From: Athripsodes cinereus
Taxonomy: Eukaryota; Arthropoda; Insecta; Trichoptera; Leptoceridae
Length of the DNA stretch: 64,000 bases
Reading direction: 5' to 3'
NCBI GenBank assembly: GCA_947579605.1
Contig: OX388314.1
Coordinates: forward strand, 22,007,982-22,071,981
Positions within the stretch are counted from its first letter, which is position 1. The number at the start of each line of letters is the position of its first letter. Made by a program: the position numbers and the translations under genes. Under the pieces are notes generated by a model that had not been told where the DNA came from, made no database searches, and was given only the letters and a program-made list of their open reading frames with translations. Shown piece by piece: positions 32,441-43,647 of the stretch.

Positions 32441-34074
32441 TTTCTCGCTTCTATCATTAATTTTTCTGGAAAAATTAAAAAATATACCTATATAGTTTTG
32501 GGTAGATGGCGATCTTGTAGCTGACTGAACCCATAACTTTTCCAATTTTATAATAAAAATAATAGTAAAATATCGATTTAGTTTTTATTTTTTTATTTTC
32601 CAACTAAAATAACATGATTTTATTTGATAGTTTTGTTTTAAGTGTTTACTGTCTTTAAATTGAGTGACAAATTTGAACAGAATAGAAATATAATAATAAA
32701 TCTAATAGAGTTTGTGACAATAAAATTGATTTACATGATTTGTACTGTAAAAATAATACAAATAAAATGATAATAGTGGCAAATAATATTGTAAATGCGC
32801 TCTTGAGGTGATTTAAAAACAAAAACAGCGCAATATAAGTGATCCAATAATAATTATGATTCATATATTATGTTAGTATGATCAACCATTACATAAAAAT
32901 ACACCAGATTAAAATGAAAAAAAAAATGTTTGTGAAAATCAATCAATTTATTGTAAAAGTATATTTGTACAAAGTTTTAAATAGCGTGATGACAACGTTT
33001 TTTTTTTTTTTTACGCGGCGGCAGAATTGCCATCCACACTTCTCAGCATTATACAACCAGATAAGTCTCCATATGATCAGTCATGGTCACACAAAAACTT
33101 AACAGTCTAATGCCGGGAAAAAATCACCTATCCAGATATACAGGATATCAAAGGATTAGGCTCAAAACGCGGGATCAAAATACCAGCATTGTGCCTGAAA
33201 TATCTGTGTTCAAAAACTTTCTTACAATATTACAAGTGTTTATTATAATAGATTTTAATAAAGTTGAATTAATAATAATATTTATTAGTGTTGTTAATAT
33301 TATTATTAACTATTATTAACTAATATTATTATGAAAGAGTATTAAAATAAATCACATGCTGTTATGTTTTCGCATATTGCTTAATAACAACATATTGCGT
33401 TAATATTGCTAATAATAATAATATTAATGACGTTTTGGAATCGATAAGCCATCGGATTATAATAGCTATTATTAATAACGAATCGAATAAAATATTCATA
33501 TGATACAATCACCTGCTATTTTGTTCAAATTTGACATGAAATTTTTAAACATTGTAATGAAAACACCAAATTATTTTCAGTTTTCACAATATTCTAAAGA
33601 AACGTTTCAGACTATCCTGTAAAATATATTTTTTTTATCCAATATGCTACTTTTTGAGTCCATCTACATAATACATATATTACACATACGAGTATATTAT
33701 CGTTATTCAAGCTTTTAACTGCTATTGAATATCATTTTTATAAGAAAATAAAATAAGGTGGAAAAATTTTAAAACAATATTTTTGATTGAAATTCTGTGA
33801 AGCTCATAGACTCGCTTCGATCATGGAATGACAATTTGCTACTTAAAAAAATCAAAATAAAAAGAATAAAACGTAATAAAAGGGTTCTATGTTTAAGAAA
33901 TCAGCGTATTTGCTTGAGGAATTGTGTGGATTTATTTCATGCGAAAGAGAATAAAAGTAAGCTTATCTGATGTTCAATTCATTATTCTTTGCTTTTCATT
34001 TTTAATATATCATTCTGAGATATAAATAATAGTCTAACAAAAAGTATAAAACAGTGCACCAACATTGAGCATGT
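32441..34074. other. AT-rich interval, no gene seen
   Basis: Contains a T-run at about 33000-33012 and many (AAT)/(ATT) runs at 33240-33480. Frames at 32655-33319 have no recognisable content. Confidence 0.3.
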
Positions 34075-34235
34075 TGTTATACAACATCTTCCAGAGAACC
34101 CATATATACGGCAACGGACCGGAATGGCACAGTTGGGAGAACTGATCCGAACAGTACAGAAAAAGAGCATTCTCTGAAGAAATCTCTAACCTTGGGGAGA
34201 CCTGATATGGGACTGATAGAAGAAGAAGATAGGTT
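34075..34235 (+). mobile_element. LINE family F, 3' end fragment
   Basis: catcttccagagaacccatatatacggcaacggaccggaatggcacagttgggagaac ... gggactgatagaagaagaagatagg shares wording and the agaagaagatagg end with 59570-59590 and with the minus-strand copy at 59670-59850. Reading frames are broken. Confidence 0.55.
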
Positions 34236-34599
34236 TACAAAACAACCATAAGAAATGCTTAATAAAACCTACCACTAACGCCACCTGGTGATAGAAGGTT
34301 TATGAATTTATTGGCAGTAATTATTAAATACTCGATACTGTATTGTGTAGTAGGTACATTGTGATACTTCTAGCGGAAAGCATTTCCCATTTCCTGGTTG
34401 TAGCAAAATTTTAATACCAAACTGAATTCTATGTGCAATGACTATATCCATTTGGGTATAATGCGATTTGCAAAGAGATACAAATATAAAGTACTTAACT
34501 ACAATATTTTTACAAACTAATCAGTAATATGGAAGTATTTGGCTTCATAAAATAATGAATAATGATATTACATATAAAAATATAAATATACCTTCGTTC
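34236..34599. other. AT-rich spacer, no gene seen
   Basis: Nothing recognised between two family F fragments. Confidence 0.3.
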
Positions 34600-34780
34600 T
34601 TCTCATAATGCGAATCAATATTGAGGGTCTAAGAGAAAAATTGCTGCTCAAAATTCTGGATTGGACCGCAATACGACGATTAGAGGAGTTGTTTCGGGTT
34701 ACGCAAGACAAAGAAGCTTATTTCATAATGATCGTCAACATCGAGAAGTCTGATGCGGCACATGAAGAAAAAAAAAGTAA
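34600..34780 (+). mobile_element. LINE family F, C-terminal fragment
   Basis: The frame 34608-34808 contains ILDWTAIRRLEELFRVTQDK and EAYFIMIVNIEKSDAAHEEK. The ELFR.xQDK.x(F/Y)xxMI.N(I/V) pattern recurs at 15190-15300 and 59388-59600. Only the polyprotein end is left. Confidence 0.6.
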
Positions 34781-35246
34781 TATAATAGCACATCTTTTTT
34801 ATTTTTGATGGCAGATTAGGTATCTTAAATCTTGAGAATCACAGAATATTTTAATATCTTACATATTATATGATAATGTAAAAAAAACATTTAACTTTGC
34901 GTATAACATTTATTATCGACTGAAATTAATTTATTTTTCAATTGTAACGTTCCTTTTGACAGTATACAAATTCAGACCCATTTTATGAGAACATAGAAAT
35001 CTCGTTATAAGACATTCCTAATGCTCTGAAATGGTTGCCGTGGGAACAGTAACTTGTTAAAAAGACCTTCCAGTTCACCAAAAAACTAGTATTTAAAACA
35101 GAATAACGCCCTTTTGTGTCAATTAGGTATTCCATTAAAAAGCTGGTCTCATATTTATACATAGTATCCTGTATTATATTATGACCTCTTACAAAAGTTA
35201 AATATTAAAATAAATTCGATTATTATACTAAAACAAGGATATTTCC
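34781..35246. other. AT-rich spacer, no gene seen
   Basis: Nothing recognised. Confidence 0.3.
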
Positions 35247-35395
35247 GAGGTGACGGTAGCCTAATGGTAGAATCTTAGTCTTTAAACTAAGAGAATCCGT
35301 GTTCAATTTAACATACTCTACCTTAATAACACAAAAATATTAGTTACAGTGAGGTTTTTGAGGCATATTTGAGTTTATCTCAAACTCAGATTCAC
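35247..35395 (+). mobile_element. tRNA-derived SINE head, plus strand
   Basis: gaggtgacggtagcctaatggtagaatc is an A-box-like start (TRGC..AATGG); a stem-loop of cttagtctttaaactaag follows, then gtgttcaattt as a decayed B box. Past it are remnants of the SINE body (gtgaggtttttgaggcatatttgagttt). The tRNA-like layout is obvious, but the acceptor stem does not close, so it is not a functional tRNA. Confidence 0.6.
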
Positions 35396-35827
35396 ATTTC
35401 AAGAAAATTATATTCGTAGAAGCAATATTTTGATTTGTGAGTAAGGTTTATCGTTGAATCTGGGCTAATGTTACATAAACATGTCAGGCTAAAGAAGTTT
35501 ATTATTATTATTTTTTGTTACAACCCACGCTTGTAAATCTATGTATAAAAGATTGAAAAGTTTGAAGACATCTCAACATACATAAAAGCTAATAACAATG
35601 ATTATTATGTTAAGATAACTACTTAGATTGACAGAAAAGCGAGGGAGTCCTATTCTATTAACTCAAAAGCCTCCAGAGGATTCAAGATTAGATAAAATAC
35701 AACAAAATAAATTAATTTTAACATAACATCTAGACAAAGTTGTTGTAAAAAGACAAAGTTCTTTAAGTATAATAATAATTCATGATGAGTTATCTGTACG
35801 TCTGTTGCTGTAAAAATATGGAAAAGA
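35396..35827. other. AT-rich spacer, no gene seen
   Basis: Nothing recognised. Confidence 0.3.
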
Positions 35828-35840
35828 AAACCCAGATATA

Positions 35841-35904
<64 letters not shown>
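35828..35904 (+). mobile_element. SINE 3' end with 57-nt poly-A
   Basis: aaaacccagatatatcttttt, the exact 3' terminus of the SINE family, is followed by an uninterrupted A run from 35848 to 35904 (57 nt). Only about 20 bp of SINE body is present, so this is an extreme 5' truncation. The poly-lysine ORF at 35782-35976 is an artefact of the run. Confidence 0.8.
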
Positions 35905-35907
<3 letters not shown>

Positions 35908-36084
35908 TCGACCTCGTTACAAAAAAATGTTTTATTCCCGATATTGCTAATTACATTTAGTAACATTTATAATTAAATTTCTGTAAATTTCCCGAATTGT
36001 ACCAAGCATTTCGACCTTAGCTGTAGGCTGTAAAGCATTTTGTAAAAAACAGGCGAGTTCGTAATACAATGTATAAATTTTTTA

Positions 36085-36962
36085 AAGTCTGCCATTTAGC
36101 ATTATTGATGTATGCTGATGATTTGGTATTAATGGGTGAGAGTGAAAGTGATTTACAAAAAATTGTGTCAGTTGTATAATAATATGATAGTTGTAGTATG
36201 AATGGGATTAAAATGAATGTGACAAAGACGAAAGTGTTGGTTTTTGAAAGAGAGATTGATAGAACAATTTGCGAAATAAAGGTTGAAAATAAATGTTTGG
36301 AGCAAGTGGACGAGTATGTATATTTAGGAAGTTTGTTTGCGAGGGATGGAAGATGCGACAAGGATATCGAAAGAAGAAAAGTGGCCGGTGCTAGGATTAA
36401 CGGTGCAGTTCGACCCATTGTCAGCAATGATAATGTATCGAACATGGCAAAATTGCTAGTGCACAATACCATCCTGGTACCGACACTTATGTATGCAAGC
36501 GAAACGTGGACTTCGTTGAAGAAGGACGAATGTGGAATAAATGCTGTGGAGATGAGATCGCTGAGAAGGATGGTTGGTAAAACGTTGAACAACACTCCTC
36601 TTGCATCCACTCATTCTTCGTGGATGCAAGAGGAGTGTTGTGGATAAAATGCGTGAAAATAAATTGAGATGGTTTGGTGATGTGGAACGAATGGAAGAGA
36701 AAAGAATGACAAAGAGGATATACTTGGCTGAAAGGAGGGGTATGAGGAAGCGCGGGCGTCCGAGAACTACATGGCTTGAACATGTAGATCAAATTCTCAA
36801 GGACGGCCGTGTTTTGAGTAAGAGAAACCGACGTGCGTGCATGAGAAATTGTATGACTGTGGAGGAAACGAAAGAAGTATGTAAGGACAGATCTAATTGG
36901 CGTTCCGTTCTCTCTGCCTACACCATTTGGGATATGGCGTGAGGGAGTCGATAGATAGAATA
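36085..36962 (+). mobile_element. LINE family C: RT motif C to C-terminus, disrupted
   Basis: It opens with the RT catalytic motif LLMYADDLVLMGESESDLQK (36105-36165), then two stops. ORF 36198-36647 continues with MNGIKMNVTKTKVLVFERE, VDEYVYLGSLFARDGR (thumb YLGS) and LVPTLMYASETWTSLK (box after the thumb), then SLRRMVGKTLN. A 22-bp perfect inverted duplication (36589-36641) then destroys the frame. ORF 36601-36942 has RSVVDKMRENKLRWFGDVER, MRKRGRPRTTWLEHVDQIL and the end RSVLSAYTIWDMA. A (GATA)n tail starts near 36950. 5' truncated within RT; nonfunctional. Confidence 0.9.
36589..36641. repeat. Perfect 22-bp inverted duplication inside LINE C
   Basis: Left arm 36589-36610 (acaacactcctcttgcatccac) and right arm 36620-36641 are exact reverse complements around a 9-nt loop. 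Both strands therefore encode a near-identical peptide (NTPLAST..WMQEECC). Confidence 0.95.
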
Positions 36963-37290
36963 GATATTTAGCAATGAGTTTTATATGACAATATGCCTGT
37001 TCTTTATATTCTGGATCCCTTTTTGTGAGAAACAGCGAGATAGTTTAAATGGGCAAATGTAATATTTTATCATCTAGATTCTAGGCATTTGATTTCAAAT
37101 TTGTAACAACTTAGCCAATTCTCAGACCTACCCGATAAGCACAAAAAATAACATCAAAATCGGTCCAGCTGTTTTGGAGGAGTAGAATAAAAAACACCGT
37201 GACACGAGAACTTTATATTTTAGATGTTATGATATGCAACACGTGGCGAGATCATCACTATAATAGTGATTTCTTCCATCTTACTTTTTA
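36963..37290. other. Spacer, no gene seen
   Basis: AT-rich, nothing recognised. Confidence 0.3.
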
Positions 37291-37440
37291 CAGGACAATT
37301 GCAAGGAATAATATTTATTGAACTTGTTTCCACGATCCTTATCATGTTGTCTGATATTCGGGATCCACGTATCGTGGTTAAATTTAGGATTGAGCTTTTG
37401 GCGACCCATCTTCTAGAACACATAAATGTTTGCATTTTCA
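37291..37440. repeat. Second copy of the possible Penelope-like fragment
   Basis: ttgtttccacgatccttatcatgttgtctgatattcgggatccacgtatcgtgg and ttgagcttttggcgaccc echo 4630-4730. The ggatccacgtatcgtgg part is a small palindrome. Class uncertain. Confidence 0.4.
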
Positions 37441-37520
37441 TTGGCGTAGGTTCAATCGATATTATGAAAATCTGCTACCATCCTCCTTTGAATCAATATA
37501 AAAGAACAGCAGGGTTAATC

Positions 37521-37699
37521 TCGACAAAATCTAAATACGATCTTAATCTTAATCATGCGACGCTTGAAGTGACTTTTGGCAAAAAATACGCGCATACCGA
37601 TCACGCGGTAGCGGTGGCGCGGTGTTTTTGACAATAGCCCTTCGTGCGTCGTATGATCAAGATCAAGACTAGATTAAGATCCTATTTAGATTGTGTCAA
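37521..37699. mobile_element. MITE with 30-bp terminal inverted repeats
   Basis: tcgacaaaatctaaatacgatcttaatctt (37521-37550) pairs with the region ending attgtgtcaa (37670-37699). The interior is GC-rich (cgcataccgatcacgcggtagcggtggcgcgg). The right half is nearly identical to the reverse complement of 21968-22014. No coding capacity. Confidence 0.75.
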
Positions 37700-38234
37700 A
37701 AGTTGACAATAACTCAAACGATTTTGAGTTATTGTCAAAATTTCTTTCACTTTTTCAAATTTTAAATGATTAAAACTAAAATGGTGTTGCTTTGTTCTAC
37801 TGATTTCATTAACCCAGACAGTCCTGAAAAATATTTTTTTTTCGGATGGTCGTGATTTTTTAATATGTGGTAGTTGTATATGTAACAATGTAGTAAAAAA
37901 TAGTAAAAAAATTTTTTTTTCAATTTTTAAAGTTTTATTGAAAAATATTTAGTGTTCGTTTAAACGTACAATAGGAACATACACCACCTAAATACGAGTA
38001 TATGAAAAAATGACAAAATCTTTGAAAATGTTGATTTATTTGTATTATTTTATTTCCAATGATTCTCCAACAGGCAAAGTGTACATACAGAGTGTCCCAA
38101 GAAGAAAAGTCAGGCGGAAGTCTTGAGATAGAGCACCCTTGCGGCTATCAGAATACTCCAATATATGTACCTACCGCGATGTTTTTGAGTTTTCGAGCAA
38201 ATTTTTTTCATAGTTTTTGTAAAACTTACAAGAC
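37700..38234. other. AT-rich spacer, no gene seen
   Basis: The end of the MITE is followed by a tandem-like palindrome near 37704-37740 (agttgacaataactcaaac ... gagttattgtcaaaatt, an inverted repeat of about 16 bp). No gene. Confidence 0.4.
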
Positions 38235-38940
38235 ATAAGTGGTCATCACATCACATCTTCTTCCCCTTGTCCCAGTTGGGTCGGGGGTCCATTGCGCCAA
38301 GGTACCTCCTCCAGAGATCCCTGTCCACCGCTGTTTCCAGGACATCTGGCCACTCCAAACCAAGTCACACGTGTTCAACACCTGCCTTGGCCAACTTCTT
38401 CTAGAGCGGCCCGCTGGTCTTCTGCCCTCTCCTACAGCCTCTAAAGATCTAAGTGGCAATATGTCTTCTGGCATGCGGAGCACGTGACCCAGCCATCACA
38501 ACTGCGACCTCTTTATATGCAGGAATACTGGTTCCACCTTGAGAGCCTCACGGACATACGTATACCTACCTTATACGGTCTCTCAATGACACCTCAGACA
38601 CTCCCCTGAGGAACCGCATTTCCGCTGCCTGTAACCTTGATCTCACGCTCTCCATGAGCATCCAAATTTGGTGTCCATATATGAGGATAGGCCGGTATAT
38701 TTTCTTAAAAATAGTCATTTTCGTCCGTTGGGTCAGCTCAGGTTTATTTATTATTGGGTTTCTAAAGGCTTTCAGCACATTTCCTGCCGACACAATCCTC
38801 TTGTCTATCCATGTTGTCGACCGACTGCTGAGTGCTGCTGAGAATTCTTCTCCCAGGTATTTTAATGTCGAGATTTGTTCCAGTTGGACCGAAACATATT
38901 CTTCATAATTGGGTACTCCGTAAAATACGACTACTGATGG
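38235..38940 (-). mobile_element. LINE family D, RT thumb to C-terminus
   Basis: The minus-strand frames read, in order: VQLEQISTLKYLGEEFSAAL (thumb-type KYLG), WIDKRIVSAGNVLKAFRNPI, YRPILIYGHQIWMLMESVRS (LYG-type box), SRLQAAEMRFLRGVSEVSLR, MLRMPEDILPLRSLEAVGEG, RRPAGRSRRSWPRQVLNTCD and the end PDPTGTRGRR. Frame changes occur near 38565 and 38490. It is the longer of two family D copies; the other (740-935) carries only the last 65 codons. 5' truncated, nonfunctional. Confidence 0.85.
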
Positions 38941-40325
38941 AGCTCTTTACCGTGATCTAGGTAAAAAAATATTAAATTGAGAATCAAAAATTTAAATGAA
39001 ATATGATTGCGATTGTACACATATACTTGGAAATTAGTATTGACAAAATAGACTACGATATATCCATATAATAATATTATGACAATTAGTACTACAGACG
39101 CCACGGGTATGTTCCTGTTGTACGATTAAACGTACACCAATTTTTGGATGGTGATAAGTATTGCAAATTAAAAGTAAATTGATATTTAAATTCGCACTGT
39201 CAATAATTGCATATTTTAATATAAGGACATCATAATAATAATTAAAATATTTAAAAATAAATTAGCTTTCTCGACCTTACGATGGCAGCGACATTGTTAT
39301 AAAATTAATTGCTGAGTACAAATCTCTAAAACACGCCCACTTATTCCAACTGACAGTTATAAACTAATTGATGTTATAAAATAAGTCTCTCTTATGCAGC
39401 TAAACTAGCAAAATCATCCCTATTATTTTGCACTAAAGCAGAAACATCACGTGAACAAGTGATTGGCAAGTGTTCGATAAAACGTACAGCCGGCTTATCT
39501 GGGTTAAAAAGGCATAATGTTTTATCTAGGATAGCATAAAATAAATCACGTTTTCTAGATAGGTTAATATGACATCAAAATGAACATGCCAAAGACTACA
39601 AAACAATGTTCATAAATCACTCTGGACAAAGTCGACAATGTGTAGTTTCGCTCCGACATTGACGTACACGTATAATAAACATTGATTTGTTTTCTAGAGA
39701 CTCTCATTTATTATTAAGAGTAAAGACGCACCGTTTTTTAAATGGATTAAGATAAAGGTAAACAAGTACTTTAAGATAAAGAAAATACGTCACATCAACG
39801 CTCCTTAGGAGAAACCGCTACTAAAAAGTTGTAGTACTAGTCAGTACGGCATTCAGATCCAGTGATGCGCATCGCGATGATAATACAGAGATAACTCAGA
39901 GACGCAATATTAGCAGCAGTGAAACGTGAAAAATGGAGAGATAAAAAAGGTTTACATAGAAAGAAAGGGTCAGTTTGGAAGGTAAAGGGAAACACAAATG
40001 TAATACAATACGGAAAAGAAAAATAAGATGAATTAAATTATCAGCATACTTCAATTTGTATTTATTTATTCTTTTATCTGGGTCAATATTTTCTGTTTCT
40101 TTATGGAGTCAGTTCTCGAATGAGAAAAGATCTCTTTCACTTTTTTCTACACGTTTTCGAGTGTTCTGTAAAAAGCGGATATTTATATAAAATCACGTAT
40201 AAGACGTCGAGGTGTGGCATCGATCCAGTGCCTCATCTTTTTAAATATGTCACTACTCACTGCGATATCTCTAAAAAATGTGGAAACTAATGTTTAACTC
40301 CAAAATTTTAAGCATAAATTGTTCT
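38941..40325. other. AT-rich interval, no gene seen
   Basis: Isolated phrase 'gacgtacacgtataata' near 39661 and purine-rich sequence at 39870-40030. No ORF or repeat recognised. Confidence 0.3.
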
Positions 40326-40530
40326 CGTGGAGCACCCAGAAAAGAATCGGATAAACCGGGGATCACCCAGCAAAAAATTGGTTTCCCACTCTTTTCCGTG
40401 AGTTTTCGAGTGTCCTATAAAAGGGAATTGTAAAACGTTAGATATTCAGAAAGAACAGCTTGCATGTTTATCACATGCAGATGGTCTGCTGGTTACCTCT
40501 TTGTGGGATATGCCATGATGGTATAGTAGT
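40326..40530 (+). repeat. R260 repeat, sense copy with duplicated 5' end
   Basis: cgtggagcacccagaaaagaatcgg is followed by a second similar start (gatcacccagcaaaaaattgg), then cactcttttccgtgagttttcgagtgtcctataaaaggg, gcttgcatgtttatcacatgc, ctggtctgctgg and gatggtatagtagtaat. The middle third is deleted. Confidence 0.75.
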
Positions 40531-40769
40531 AATATAGTAGTAAGATGTTCTCTATTTGCCAATAAAAATAAGACAGAAAGAACTGTTGCATTAAAAATGT
40601 TAAATGTCTGAATATTTTGTTGTTTTTTATTAGCAAGGATGCGTCAATTCCCACATACCTAAGTAGAGATACGCCGATAGACTACTGACCACTCCATTTA
40701 TGATAGATGCCGTTATGTTATTGTTGAGAAATTTATTTATTATTTTATATGTGTAAAGTATTCTTTTTA

Positions 40770-40930
40770 TTCTGCTTGTAGTAGATCATTGACCTGTTTG
40801 TTCGGAACTCGTTGCCTCTAGCGACGCTGATGATCAACTTTGCTTCCATTTTTTAATTGGCCTTCCAGGCAATCTTCGTCCTAGTGGAATCTTATTTGAA
40901 TTGATGTGGGCTATTCTGTCACTACTCATG
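40770..40930 (-). mobile_element. LINE family E, C-terminal fragment
   Basis: The minus strand gives AHINSNKIPLGRRLPGRPIK, KWKQS and SSASLEATSSEQTGQ with internal stops, matching 18710-18985. Only the extreme C-terminus remains. Confidence 0.65.
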
Positions 40931-42329
40931 CTATAGATAATGTGAGTATCATTAAATTACTGGTTTACATATTTTCTACCTGGTGTATCTAACGGGAATA
41001 TTAAAAGGAAAATAGCGGAAAGAACAAGCCTTATCATAAGACAGTTTAATAATATCATTATATTTTCACGTTTTTCGAAAGGTCAAAAGCATTTTGTTAT
41101 TACTGAAACATCGCTGACTCATTGAATTTGAAATATCAGCTTTGTTATTGGAGTTCTTAATATGGACGATTCTGTGTTTTGGAATTAATCCTTTTTTACA
41201 GGTAAGCGCTTTTAATGCGCCCTCTACGCATAAAGCTTGTAATTTAATTAGTTACCCTATCCAAAAAAAGTTTTTGCGCTATTCAGAAAATGGGATATAT
41301 ATCGCGTATAATTTTCCTAATTTCGCTTAATTTCTGGAAAATTTGTATTAACGCAACACATAAAATCATATTTTTTATAAAATTTTCGTTTATTTTATAT
41401 TATTTATAAAATACAGCGCAATATATCTGTGGGCGAAACAGAAGTTGATTAAGTAATCCGACTCTTATTAGTGAATCGAAGAGCCAAAAGTAAATTGGCT
41501 AGTCTTGTTTCGATCACTGCACTTTTTAGGTCTCAGTCTAGACAAGAGTTGCCCTTCTTGGGGATATAATATCAACTGGACATTTTATTTCACCATATAA
41601 ATCCTACTTACATTTAAATTTATCAATTAGAAGATTTTAATCAAGATATGAATCAATGCTTAATACTTGTGGTGTATGTAAATAGCACCCAGGAAGTTGT
41701 ATTGTGGTATACCTGAAGATATGTATTTATAGAAAAAGTAAAACGTTTGAAAGAAAAAATAATGAGTCATTAATATTTATCATTGAATCAGATTTATTTT
41801 CATCATTATTATCTCATGTTTCTTATTCAATTTCTTCCTATTAATAAAGAAAACGTAGATAATTCAAATCTCCCACCCCTCCCTTACCAATAATCAATGT
41901 TAATATCAAGATACCAATTAAGTTTTTCAGTATATCTATTAAGTATTTACGTTTATGCAACATGAATCAAAATTATATGTTCAATGATAATTCCAAGTAA
42001 TTTTTTTATGTATTAACCAGTAATAAATACATAAATTTTAAATATTATTTCACAACTTCAATTTAGCGACCGACATATTCTAAATATCTTATTTTTAAAG
42101 CACGGATATGACAAACTATATGTTAATGGACAAATTAAGATAAATTTATATCACAATGCCTTATTGTACCATTTATTTTGTCATTTACGAGTGGTCAATT
42201 AGGAAATTACAGTTCAATTTATTTTAGAAGGATTTATTATGATTGTACCAGAGACATTTATGTTTATAATAATTTAATCCGTTTTTAGAAACTGTAATGT
42301 CTGTTACCTCATTTTTTCAAAACAATTTT
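40931..42329. other. AT-rich interval, no gene seen
   Basis: A 62-codon frame at 41142-41330 is not recognised. Nothing else. Confidence 0.3.
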
Positions 42330-42592
42330 ACTGTACTGTACCACCAAGGCATATCCGAAATTGGAGTAGCCAGCAGATCAGTTTATATGATAAACAGTAA
42401 TGGTGTTCTCTCCGTGCAAATAAAAAACTAAAACATTCAGAAGGAAACTCGACCACGGCATATCTCAAAATTGGAGTAGCCAATAGACCAGCTTTATGTT
42501 ATAAACATACAAGGTGTTCTCTCCGTGCGAATAAAAATCAACTTCGGAGCTTACGGAAAAGAGTGGGAGACCATTTTTTTGCCGGGTGTTCC
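42330..42592 (-). repeat. R260 repeat, two partial copies in tandem
   Basis: The first copy (42330-42447) runs from tgtaccaccaaggcatatccgaaattggagtagccagcag to aaaacattcagaagg. The second (42451-42592) starts ccacggcatatctcaaaattggagtagccaatagacc and continues to gagtgggagaccattttttt and gccgggtgttcc. Both carry the same unusual aaattggagtagcc variant, so the pair arose by local duplication. Confidence 0.8.
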
Positions 42593-43349
42593 AAAAAACA
42601 TCAAGAAACATATATTTTTTAAAAAAAAATCAATTAGGGAACCAACGATATAATACTCTGCTAATGGATAATATGTGATAATCTCATCTGAATCAATAAA
42701 AAATACTATCAATAATTCATATTAAGTATAGACAAATTGTCCCCATTTCACTTATGTACCCGTAATTTGGGACATCGATAAAATGTTGAAAAAATCTAGA
42801 ATTACCATCTTCAATATTACATTAGTATTACTACTTTAACCTCATCACAGATATCATATTTTTTTATAGACGACGACGCTCATATTATTATTCCCAAAAG
42901 ATAAAATTGGGTATCAAATTAAACTTAGATCAAGAACCCATTGGAAAGGGTAAAAATTAAAGGCCTTAAAAATAATATGGGTATGATTTTCACGAATGGA
43001 TTGAAAGAAGCTTTTAACACTTAGAGCATAACACTGCGATGTAGATTTTACATATTAAATGTTTTATATTTTTAGAAAGATAGGTATAACCGATTTTATT
43101 AAAGAAAAAAATATCATTACAGAGTCACAATTGTCCTGCAAAAGGCAAGTTTTTATACATCATAATGTATAAAGGATTTCACTTCTTTAATTAAGCCATG
43201 ATGTATATCACTCATTATCAATGTGTGAATATTTTTATGGAACATTCGAATCCATCGAAAACTTGAACCAGTCACTCTTAAAAAATGAATACCTAATAGG
43301 TACAGTGCAACGAAACAAGTTGTGTTCCTCAATAATCTCATTTGTTTTT
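42593..43349. other. AT-rich interval, no gene seen
   Basis: A 97-codon minus-strand frame at 43153-43446 has no recognised domain and overlaps a probable R260 remnant. Confidence 0.3.
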
Positions 43350-43440
43350 CAACATTGGACAACCTGTAATCTAACTGTATATAATAAGCGTTCAGGTCAT
43401 CCTCTCCGTGCAACAAAAAATAAGCCATTAAGGCTGGATA
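43350..43440 (-). repeat. R260 repeat, weak remnant
   Basis: aataagcgttcaggtcatcctctccgtgcaacaaaaaataagccattaaggctgg resembles the aaacatgcaagctgtcctctccgtgccaata...aagacattcagg block. Heavily diverged. Confidence 0.4.
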
Positions 43441-43647
43441 GTACAATTAATTAGTTGTACAAACAATTAGTATCATCTCTTCAAAAGCAAATAGCATAAG
43501 TATGTTCTAAATAAAATAGTTAAGTTATTTGATAAAGGTATAACGTTAAACAAACTTCTGAGATTATTAGATATTGTATGTTATTTCAAAGTCTCTACTA
43601 CCCCCAAAGAGCTTATTCAGGGCTGTTTTTGCTTATTTACTTACAAC

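Noticed and set aside
32878..33319. Two overlapping plus-strand ORFs as a gene
   Set aside because: Lys/Ile/Phe-rich chance frames across a T run and (AAT)n sequence; no domain or splice evidence.
35247..35320. Functional tRNA gene
   Set aside because: A-box and anticodon-like stem are visible, but the B box is decayed and the acceptor stem does not pair; it continues into SINE body.
35782..35976. 64-codon ORF with poly-lysine
   Set aside because: It is the translation of the 57-nt poly-A tail of a SINE.
36017..36610. 197-codon minus-strand ORF, the longest in the window
   Set aside because: It is antisense to LINE C, whose plus strand carries YADD, YLGS and the other expected motifs; a shadow frame.
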